Source of the DNA: Bacillota bacterium
Lineage (GTDB): Bacteria; Bacillota; Clostridia; Christensenellales; SZUA-584
Reading direction: 5' to 3'
DNA: 64,000 nt
NCBI GenBank assembly: GCA_023459495.1
Contig: JAEWTL010000085.1
Coordinates: 124,001 to 188,000, forward strand
Below, one piece after another: positions 57,497 through 64,000 of the stretch; position 1 is the stretch's first letter, and every line of letters starts with the position of its first letter. A model generated the notes under the pieces. That model made no database searches. It was not told the DNA's origin and saw nothing but the letters and a program-made list of their open reading frames with translations. Both the position numbers and the translations under genes were made by a program.

Positions 57497-58897
57497 TTAT
57501 CCGCAACTGCGGGAATTGATAATCTTGTCCGCGATATACAAACCGTGCGCAGCCGCGTGCGAAAGTGACCGCGTGAAGCCCGCGCCATCGCCCACGGCGT
57601 AGATACCGCTGCAGCCAGCGAGCTCGAAATCCTCCGCAGCGGGACGTGCGGAATAGTATTTGCACTCGATGCCATAGAGCAGCGTATCGTGATTGGCCGT
57701 GCCGGGGGCCACCTTGTCGAGCGCGTGGAGCGTTTCGAGGATGCTGTCCAGCTGACGCTTGGGCATGCAGAGGGAAAGATCGCCCGGCACGACGTCCAGC
57801 GTGGGATGCGTGGTGCCCTGCTTTAAGCGCACTGCGTTGGTGCGCCGTCCGGCCTCGAGGTCGCCGAGGCGCTGAACGAGCACGCTGCCGCCGCTGATGA
57901 GGTTGGCCAGCGAGGCCACATAGCGCGCGTAGCCGATCGGGTCCTTAAACGGCTGCGTGAAATGGATGGTGGAGAGCAACGCAAAGTTGGAGTTCTCCGT
58001 CTTTTTGTCCATCCCCTTGTAGGCGTGGCCGTTGACGGTGAGCACCCCGTCTGTGTTCTCCATCACGACGCTGCCCCGCTCATTGAAGCAGAACATGCGC
58101 GTGATATCGCCGTAGCGCTGGCTGCGATACCAGATCTTCGGTTCGTATATCTTCTTGGAGAAGTGATCCCAGATGAGTGCAGGCAGCTCTACGCGTACGC
58201 CGATATCCACCTGATTATTGACCATCTCGATGCTGTTGCTGCGGCACCACTGGGCAAAGGTGCGGCTGCCCGCGCGGCCCACTGCAAAGATGATGGCGTC
58301 TGCGTTGATCTCTCCATCAGGAGTTTTAAGCGTGTGGGTGTCCTTGTCCACATCCGTGACTTCGGTCTGCGTCAAAATCTCCACGCGGTCTGCCACGTCG
58401 TGTACCATATGCAGCATCGTCGTGTAGTTGTCGTCTGTGCCGAGGTGCTTTAAGTTCGCCTGCTGCATGTGCAGGTCGTGTTTGAGACACAGGGTCTTCA
58501 GTTCGTCGTTGGGCATATAGCGCTGCGTCGTTGCGCCAAAAGACACGAGCATCGCGTCGGCCTGCTCGATATAATCGATCACCGTGGAGGCATCCAGAAA
58601 GTCCGTCAGCCAGCCGCCATACTCGGTAGAAATTACGTATTTACCGTCGGAGAACGCGCCTGCGCCCGCGAGGCCCTCCATGATAGCGCAGTGACGGCAG
58701 TGCGCGCAAACGCCTGTCTTCTGCGTAATCATCGGGCAGCGGCGGCCTTCCAGTGCATTGCCTTTTTCAATCAGTATGATTTTCAGCCCCGGGCAACCGG
58801 TGCTTAAACGGTGCGCTGCCATCAGGCCGCTGATTCCGCCGCCGATGATCGCCACATCGTAATGGTTTTGCTTGCTTTTCATTCGTTTTATCTCCAT
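57497..58897 (-). CDS. FAD-dependent oxidoreductase of the COG2509 type
   Basis: A 466-residue flavoprotein. GGGISGLMAAHRL (about residues 19-31) is the FAD-binding dinucleotide fold, CRHCAIMEGLAGAGAFSDGK near residue 68 is characteristic of this family, and YAVGDGAGFTRSLSHAAAHG closes the FAD site at the C-terminus. The cysteines CAHCRHC suggest redox or metal binding. The family is conserved in anaerobes but the reaction is unknown. An ATG at 58882 is an alternative start. It stands alone. Confidence 0.85.
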   Translation of the reverse strand: MEIKRMKSKQNHYDVAIIGGGISGLMAAHRLSTGCPGLKIILIEKGNALEGRRCPMITQKTGVCAHCRHCAIMEGLAGAGAFSDGKYVISTEYGGWLTDFLDASTVIDYIEQADAMLVSFGATTQRYMPNDELKTLCLKHDLHMQQANLKHLGTDDNYTTMLHMVHDVADRVEILTQTEVTDVDKDTHTLKTPDGEINADAIIFAVGRAGSRTFAQWCRSNSIEMVNNQVDIGVRVELPALIWDHFSKKIYEPKIWYRSQRYGDITRMFCFNERGSVVMENTDGVLTVNGHAYKGMDKKTENSNFALLSTIHFTQPFKDPIGYARYVASLANLISGGSVLVQRLGDLEAGRRTNAVRLKQGTTHPTLDVVPGDLSLCMPKRQLDSILETLHALDKVAPGTANHDTLLYGIECKYYSARPAAEDFELAGCSGIYAVGDGAGFTRSLSHAAAHGLYIADKIINSRSCG

Positions 58898-58961
58898 CGT
58901 TTCAGTGCATCACCCATTATACCATCGTAACCGCCGGAGGACAATTTTTTCCGAAAAATGA

Positions 58962-58994
58962 TTGTAGGCAGTGCAGTTATCATATATATTGATA
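58962..58994 (+). promoter_or_regulatory. Predicted promoter with a palindrome, before a small membrane protein gene
   Basis: TTGTAG (58962-58967), 17-bp spacer, TATATT (58985-58990). The -10 lies inside the dyad TATCA-TATATAT-TGATA (58978-58994), a possible operator. Confidence 0.5.
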
Positions 58995-59032
58995 TCACAT
59001 AGGAAAAATGTGAATTTATACGGAGGTGCTTT

Positions 59033-59215
59033 ATGGGCCTTTCAAAGCCGTCCAAACCGGTATTCTGGATCTCATTGATCATCGGGTTGTTTGCGATCAT
59101 TAACCAGTTTATCATCCGTCTGCCGGTCCCGATCATTTCAAGCATTGCGAATGTCGTACTGCTGGCTATCGCATTCATCCTACTGGTACTTGGCGTTATC
59201 ATTAAGAAGATGTAA
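59033..59215 (+). CDS. Small two-helix membrane protein
   Basis: A 60-residue protein with two hydrophobic segments (about 10-27 and 33-56) and basic ends. GGAGG lies six bases before the ATG at 59033, and a promoter can be seen upstream, which makes it a real gene in spite of its size. No family can be named. It lies between two minus-strand genes and so is monocistronic. Confidence 0.72.
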   Translation: MGLSKPSKPVFWISLIIGLFAIINQFIIRLPVPIISSIANVVLLAIAFILLVLGVIIKKM

Positions 59216-59257
59216 TTAAACGGACGGAAGAAACCGTGCATTGGCGCGCATTTTCAA

Positions 59258-59290
59258 AATAAAAATGGCGGACGCATCTGCACCCGCCAT
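59258..59290 (-). terminator. Terminator of the NlpC/P60 pair
   Basis: Stem ATGGCGG/CCGCCAT with a 12-base loop, T-rich tract on the minus strand. Confidence 0.65.
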
Positions 59291-59299
59291 ACATTTAGA

Positions 59300-60421
59300 T
59301 TAAGAATCGCCCCAGGGCCGCCTGCCCCATCGGAAATTGCTCCTGAACCAAGAGCCGGTGCACGAGCGTTTGACGACTTTGCCGTTGCTCGACGAGGCGT
59401 CGATGACCATGCCGCCGCCCAAATAGATGGCCACATGACCGATCTTACCTTTTGAGTCACTCCAGAAGAACATGAGATCACCCCGTTTCAGCTCGCTCCA
59501 GGACACCTTCTTCCATGAGGTTACGGATGCATAGCCTGCCGCGTTGTATCGGCCGCGGTTGGAGCCCGCCTGCTTTAAACACCAATATACGAGTCCCGAA
59601 CAGTCGAACGAACTGGGTCCTTCAGCGCCGCTGACATAGGGTTTTCCGATTTTGGCTTCCGCCGCTTCGATCATTTCATCGACGTTACGGATGGCGGTGA
59701 TCTGCTGGCGCTTTTCGGGCGTAGCGATCGCATTGGGCGAATAGAGGCGTTCAAGCGTCTGCTCGCCGGTCAGCCCATCCTGGGAGAGGCTGTTGGCCTT
59801 CTGGAATTTTTTAACCGCTTCCACGGTTTTGTCGCCATAATAGCCTGTGGCATTGCCCGCTGCAAGATATCCCAAGTCGATCAGCTGACGCTGCACGTCC
59901 TTTACGTCGTCACCGGTGGTACCCAATTTAATCGTATAATGCTCGGCGTCGTCCGCATAAAGCTTCACCTGCGTCTCATAGCCTGCAACGCCATCCTGAT
60001 CAAGATCGTGCTGGCGCTGGAAAAGCTTCAGCGCGTATTGGGTGGCCGGGCCAAAATAATCGGTGGGTTCATCGATATCAAGGTATCCCAGATCCATCAG
60101 CCGATTCTGCAGCGTCGTGACATCAGGGGATTGATCGCCGTATTGCAGCGTTATGTCCTTCGATTCTTCAGGCGGCGTGGTTGGTACAGCCGTCGGCGAG
60201 GGTGTGACGACCACATAGGGAGTAGGCGCCGGAGTGGTTTCCGCCACAACAGGCGTGGTCTCATGCGCGGACAGGGTCAGCACAATCGGAATGGCCACCG
60301 CCGCGACAACCACTGCGGCCGCTGCGCTCAGCATGATTATTTTTGTTCGGCGGCTCAGCCTGCGCCAGCCGCGGATAACGCCCGCGATGACGTTGACGAG
60401 CCCGTCAGAGAATTTTTTCAT
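59300..60421 (-). CDS. NlpC/P60 cell-wall hydrolase with two peptidoglycan-binding domains (copy 2)
   Basis: A 373-residue exported protein. A single membrane anchor (about 27-50), a Thr/Pro-rich linker, two PG-binding-1 domains (about 90-160 and 165-230) and a C-terminal NlpC/P60 cysteine peptidase domain follow one another. The catalytic Cys is in SFDCSGLVYW and the His in GHVAIYLGGG. It cleaves peptide cross-links in the cell wall. The adjacent gene at 60450 encodes a close paralogue, 28 bases away. Confidence 0.92.
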   Translation of the reverse strand: MKKFSDGLVNVIAGVIRGWRRLSRRTKIIMLSAAAAVVVAAVAIPIVLTLSAHETTPVVAETTPAPTPYVVVTPSPTAVPTTPPEESKDITLQYGDQSPDVTTLQNRLMDLGYLDIDEPTDYFGPATQYALKLFQRQHDLDQDGVAGYETQVKLYADDAEHYTIKLGTTGDDVKDVQRQLIDLGYLAAGNATGYYGDKTVEAVKKFQKANSLSQDGLTGEQTLERLYSPNAIATPEKRQQITAIRNVDEMIEAAEAKIGKPYVSGAEGPSSFDCSGLVYWCLKQAGSNRGRYNAAGYASVTSWKKVSWSELKRGDLMFFWSDSKGKIGHVAIYLGGGMVIDASSSNGKVVKRSCTGSWFRSNFRWGRRPWGDS

Positions 60422-60449
60422 ATCACTGCCTCGTTATGCTGCCACGCCG

Positions 60450-61568
60450 CTACCATGGGCGCCGGCCGCAATAGAACTCATTTTTGCACCACGACGAAGT
60501 CGACGAACGCTTAACGACCTTGCCGTTGGCGGACGAAGCGTCGATCATCATGCCTCCGCCAATATAAATGGCCACATGGCCGATCTTTGAGCGGTCACTG
60601 TTCCAGAAGAAGATGAGGTCGCCGCGTTTCAAAGAACTCATCGAAGTAATTTTTGTCCAGTCGGATACCTGCGCATATCCTGCCGCGCTGTATCGCCCGC
60701 GGTTGGAACCCGCCTGCCGGAGACACCAGTAAACGAGACCGGAGCAGTCGAAGGAGTTGGGGCCTTCTGCACCGCTCACGTACGGCTTGCCGAGCTTGGC
60801 CTGCGCCGCCGCGATCATCTCTTCAACGCTAGCCCTGCTGCGGACCGCATTGCGTCGCTCCGGCGTCGCGATAGCATTGGGCGAATAGAGCAGCTCAAGC
60901 GTTGCCGGACCAGTCAGGCCGTCCTGGCTTAAGCTGTTGGCCTTCTGAAAGGCCTTAACCGCTTCCACGGTCTTGTCTCCGTAATAGCCGGTGGCATTGC
61001 CGGGGGCCAGGTATCCCAGATCGATCAGCTGGCGCTGCACGTCCGCCACGTCTTCGCCAGTGATGCCCAGCTTGATCGTATATTTTTCCGCTTCCTCCGA
61101 ATAGAGCAGCGCCTGCACCGGATAGGTCGCAATGCCGTCCTGCTCCAATTCGTGCTGCCGCTGGAAAAGCTTCAGCGCAGATTGAGTGGCCGGGCCGAAA
61201 TAGTCCGTGGGTTCATCAAGATCGAGATATCCCAGGTTCATCAGCCGGTTCTGCAACGATACGACTTCTTCGCACTCGTCACCATACTGCAGCGTGATGT
61301 CTTTGGCCGATTCGGCAGGAGTGGTGGGCACAGGCGTGGGCTCCGGCGTTGAAACCACGTAAGGAGTAGGCGCCGGCGTAGCCTCTGCGACAACCTGCTC
61401 GGTCTCATGAGCAGGAAGAGCAAGGGCGATTGGCACCGAAACCGCAGCGATGATCACGGCCGCAACTCCACACAGGATAATAATCTGCACGGGACGGCCC
61501 ATCTTCTGCCATAAACGCGTTACTCCGGAAAAGAATCTGACGAAAATTTCGGAGATCTTTTGAAGCAT
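60450..61568 (-). CDS. NlpC/P60 cell-wall hydrolase with two peptidoglycan-binding domains (copy 1)
   Basis: A 372-residue paralogue of the downstream gene with the same layout: membrane anchor (about 24-46), Thr/Pro linker, two PG-binding-1 domains, NlpC/P60 domain with Cys in SFDCSGLVYW and His in GHVAIYIGGG. Divergence is greatest in the first 60 residues and the linker. The ATG at 61568 is preferred over an upstream TTG; GAGGT stands before it. Tandem duplication is evident. Confidence 0.92.
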   Translation of the reverse strand: MLQKISEIFVRFFSGVTRLWQKMGRPVQIIILCGVAAVIIAAVSVPIALALPAHETEQVVAEATPAPTPYVVSTPEPTPVPTTPAESAKDITLQYGDECEEVVSLQNRLMNLGYLDLDEPTDYFGPATQSALKLFQRQHELEQDGIATYPVQALLYSEEAEKYTIKLGITGEDVADVQRQLIDLGYLAPGNATGYYGDKTVEAVKAFQKANSLSQDGLTGPATLELLYSPNAIATPERRNAVRSRASVEEMIAAAQAKLGKPYVSGAEGPNSFDCSGLVYWCLRQAGSNRGRYSAAGYAQVSDWTKITSMSSLKRGDLIFFWNSDRSKIGHVAIYIGGGMMIDASSANGKVVKRSSTSSWCKNEFYCGRRPW

Positions 61569-61731
61569 GGGCAACCTCGATCATATTTGATGACAATATT
61601 ATACGCGCGTTGGACAAACAGGTCAAGAATGTTACGGATAAATTAAGAATCCGTTACAATTAAGACGAGTATTCGCCGCAATTTTAAGATAAAAAATCGG
61701 TCTTGGCCATTTCTTTTTGGCTTGTTGTACG

Positions 61732-61759
61732 AAAAAAGGAGCGGCGGCTGCCGCTCCTT
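61732..61759 (-). terminator. Terminator of the S9 peptidase gene
   Basis: Stem AAGGAGCGGC/GCCGCTCCTT with loop GGCT, T-run on the minus strand. Confidence 0.85.
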
Positions 61760-61771
61760 CACTAAGCTTTG

Positions 61772-63796
61772 TCAGTGGGTTCTTCCGCCAAGATATTCTG
61801 CTAGGAAGTTCTGCAGCGCGGTATAGAACTGCATGCGCACATTCATAGAGAAGAAGCCGTGCCCCGTATTCAGCTCCATGTAGGTTACATCCACGCCAGC
61901 TTCCTCCAGAGCGTCGCGCATCTGCTGGCCCTCGCTGGTTGGTACACGCCGGTCACTCGTACCGTACGCCATCAGGACCGGAATCGTAACCTGATCCGCG
62001 TAGTAGAGCGGGGAGCGTGACTTCATGTCCTCCGCTTCGGTTTCCGGATCGCCCACAGAGCGCAGCAGATCCTGATACTCGGTGGACCATTCTGTCGGGA
62101 TGGTATTGAGGAACGTCAGCAGGCTGGAGGGTCCAAGGGCGTCCGCCGCGCACTGGAACGTATCCGAGGAGAACGTTGCGCATACCAGCGCTTCATATCC
62201 GCCGTAGGATGCGCCGTACACGCCTACGCGGTCGGGATCGGTCCAGCCCTGTTCGACCGAGTAAGCTACCGCGTCAAGGATGTCCTGATGCATCTTGCGG
62301 CCCCATTCCTTGTCGCCCGCGAGCATGAAGCTCTTGCCGTAACCGGTAGAGCCACGATAGTTCACCTGAATGACGAGGTAGCCGCGGTTGGCAAGGAACT
62401 GCACCTCGCTGTTAAACTCCCAGGTGTCGCGTACCCAAGGGCCGCCGTGTACGAGCATCACGGTGGGCAGGTTCTCCCGGCTGCCGGACGGGAAAGTCAC
62501 GTAGCCTTCGATATCAAGGCCGTCCGACGCGGTGTACGCGAAAGGCGTCACGTCGTACAGGTCGTAATTGAGCAGGTCGGGCTGTGCGTTGAACAGGAAG
62601 GTGGTTTTATGCGTCTCCATGTCATACAGGTAGTAATCCGGCTCGTGCTTATCCGACATATAGGCAACCATCCAGTATTCGTCGTTGTCGCTGGAATCGT
62701 AAATCTCAAACGAAGTGCCGATGGCGCTCAGGGCGTCGTAGTCGTCCTGAAAGCTGTCGTCCAGCACATGCCATTCCAGCTGCTGGCTGTAGGTCGTAAC
62801 CGCAGTCACCTTGTCCAGCTCGAGATCCGTCCATGTGCCGGAGAGGTCGTAGTCCGGATCGTTGAAGATTTCGACGGTCTCATCCGTATCCGGGTCATAG
62901 GTGTACAGCGTGGAGGTATCGTTCGTGGAGGAGTCGACATAGAGGATGCGTTCGTCGTCCTGCATGAAACCGTAAATGCTGCTTGAGCCCGCGTCCTCGT
63001 AGTCCCAGTAAAAAAGCTGCTCCCAGTCGGAAGCGACGAAGCTGGAGCTGGACTTGGAGGCGTTTTTCTTCGAATAGATTGTGACGCCCGCCTGCGCGTC
63101 CGTCATGGAGACGAGGCGCAGCGTTCCGGTGTGGTCGAAGTAGAAGCCGGAAATGCTGCCGTTGTTGGTGAATATCTTTGTCTTTTTCCCGGTCTTGTAG
63201 TTCAGACGGTACAGATCGTAGCTCTTCGAAGTGTTGTTGAGCAGCTCGATGATGATCTCGTCCTCATTGCCCGGAACATCCGTGGCGTAGTAACAGTTGT
63301 TTTCGCCGCCCGGAAGGATCGTTTTGGTATCGCCCGTTTCGATATTGGCGGTATAGAGGCCGTAGTTTTCATCGCCGCCGTTGTCCACAAAGAACAGAAC
63401 CGTCTTGCCGTCGGGTGCCCAGGTATAGTATGGCACGCCGTTCACCTGCGGCCAAGGCACGACCGTGCGCTCACCCGTCTGCAGGTTCTCCGCGAGCACC
63501 GTATCACTGCTGTCCGTGCTGTAGCGGTAAAGGATCGTTTGGCCGTCCGAAGAGATCTCCGGCGCGGAATAGTTGGAATAATTCATCAGCACGTCGATGG
63601 GGATCAGCTCGTCCGTGCCGGAAGAAATGTTTTCAGAAGGTGTGGGCAGTGCGGTCGTTGCTGAAGTCGTGGCCGACAACGAAGCGCTGGGCGACTCCTG
63701 CTCATCGCTCGGATGATGATTCCTGAAGTAGCAGCCCGTAAGCGCAAAGACCATGATGACGGCGAGCAGCAGCGCACCGATCCGTTTCACTCTCAT
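61772..63796 (-). CDS. S9-family prolyl oligopeptidase-like lipoprotein
   Basis: A 674-residue extracellular peptidase. A signal peptide with lipobox ALTGC ends near residue 21, followed by a Ser/Thr-rich linker, a beta-propeller-like region with WAPDGK and TLYTYDPDTDE segments, and an alpha/beta-hydrolase domain. The nucleophile is in GASYGGYE (about residue 529), with the Asp in YGTSDRRVP and the His in NTGHGF. It trims peptides at the cell surface. GGGAGG is seven bases before the ATG at 63796. Confidence 0.92.
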   Translation of the reverse strand: MRVKRIGALLLAVIMVFALTGCYFRNHHPSDEQESPSASLSATTSATTALPTPSENISSGTDELIPIDVLMNYSNYSAPEISSDGQTILYRYSTDSSDTVLAENLQTGERTVVPWPQVNGVPYYTWAPDGKTVLFFVDNGGDENYGLYTANIETGDTKTILPGGENNCYYATDVPGNEDEIIIELLNNTSKSYDLYRLNYKTGKKTKIFTNNGSISGFYFDHTGTLRLVSMTDAQAGVTIYSKKNASKSSSSFVASDWEQLFYWDYEDAGSSSIYGFMQDDERILYVDSSTNDTSTLYTYDPDTDETVEIFNDPDYDLSGTWTDLELDKVTAVTTYSQQLEWHVLDDSFQDDYDALSAIGTSFEIYDSSDNDEYWMVAYMSDKHEPDYYLYDMETHKTTFLFNAQPDLLNYDLYDVTPFAYTASDGLDIEGYVTFPSGSRENLPTVMLVHGGPWVRDTWEFNSEVQFLANRGYLVIQVNYRGSTGYGKSFMLAGDKEWGRKMHQDILDAVAYSVEQGWTDPDRVGVYGASYGGYEALVCATFSSDTFQCAADALGPSSLLTFLNTIPTEWSTEYQDLLRSVGDPETEAEDMKSRSPLYYADQVTIPVLMAYGTSDRRVPTSEGQQMRDALEEAGVDVTYMELNTGHGFFSMNVRMQFYTALQNFLAEYLGGRTH

Positions 63797-63905
63797 GTCG
63801 TATCCTCCCAGTTTAGTACCCTCATTATACCAGAAACAGCGGGCCATACCAATTGCGAAATGTAAATTTATTGGACATGTTCAGGAAGGAACAGGAAAGC
63901 CGTGC

Positions 63906-63934
63906 TTGTAGGTACCTATCAATCATGGTATCAT
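63906..63934 (+). promoter_or_regulatory. Predicted promoter of the terminal gene
   Basis: TTGTAG (63906-63911), 17-bp spacer, TATCAT (63929-63934). Confidence 0.45.
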
Positions 63935-63965
63935 ATTCAAAGAGAATTCAGAAAAAGGAAGGCCT

Positions 63966-64000
63966 ATGAAACGCATATTATTGGTGGTGATGGTATGCTG
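63966..64000 (+). CDS. Start of an exported protein gene, 3' partial
   Basis: Only 11 codons are in the window (MKRILLVVMVC), with AAGGAAGG upstream. The basic start and hydrophobic stretch look like a signal peptide, possibly with a lipobox cysteine. Nothing more can be said. Confidence 0.6.
   Translation, partial: MKRILLVVMVC

Noticed and set aside
1..64000. tRNA, rRNA and CRISPR arrays
   Set aside because: I looked by eye for T-arm GGTTCGA-type signatures and for regularly spaced direct repeats and saw none; a covariance-model scan could still find an atypical RNA.

Overview
The window looks like chromosome from an endospore-forming, Gram-positive anaerobe of the class Clostridia with moderately high GC. 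Three things support this: the spore-maturation pair spmA/spmB plus a complete GerA-family germination operon, an oxygen-sensitive class III ribonucleotide reductase (nrdD/nrdG), and the yabB-rsmI-abrB neighbourhood familiar from Bacillus/Clostridium. Genes are densely packed, with many ATGA or GTGA stop/start overlaps and good AGGAGG-like ribosome binding sites. No rRNA, tRNA or CRISPR was found. The organism is inferred from gene content only.

Layout: 1-10.3 kb holds the end of a methionyl-tRNA synthetase paralogue, a GPH sugar symporter, trmN6-rsmI convergent with abrB, spmAB, an XRE regulator with an AlkD-type repair protein, and a URO-D/thioredoxin fusion with a G3E GTPase. 10.4-14.4 kb holds an isoprenylcysteine-methyltransferase-like protein, then metG-tatD-radical SAM as one overlapping operon. 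14.4-16.0 kb is an AT-rich accessory patch (unknown protein, NYN-LOTUS protein). 17.1-21.1 kb is the germination operon. 21.2-29.3 kb, mostly minus strand, holds a MerR regulator, an M56 sensor peptidase with its BlaI repressor, and a coupled group of two QueG-like proteins, a predicted metallopeptidase, a peptide deformylase-like protein and a P-loop NTPase. 29.5-40.9 kb holds nrdDG under a predicted NrdR-controlled promoter, regulators, a chemoreceptor with an unusual basic tail, and an rRNA-methyltransferase-like/RluA/HAD operon.

41.1-43.8 kb is the most foreign stretch. It has four tightly packed, strongly AT-rich genes of no recognised family, a truncated DUF3987-type (phage/ICE) protein, and two tandem 109-bp hairpin units. 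Short inverted repeats bracket it. I consider it the best candidate for an undescribed system or small mobile element. 43.9-64 kb returns to chromosomal genes: an ABC-F ATPase, GNAT, FapA, a duplicated class II aldolase, a secreted beta-helix lipoprotein, a six-gene PadR operon ending in a HEAT-like protein with an SDR gene scar behind it, a Cys-rich small protein, a diguanylate cyclase, an FAD protein, tandem NlpC/P60 hydrolases and an S9 peptidase.

The intergenic DNA carries several different fold-back repeat families: a hairpin chain (two copies, with covariation), a GGCTTCCCC-type fold-back, a MITE-like element with a 21-bp duplication, and the tandem 109-bp hairpins. Regulatory reading suggests a leaderless trmN6, an abrB terminator inside rsmI, paired BlaI operators, NrdR boxes and a PadR operator.
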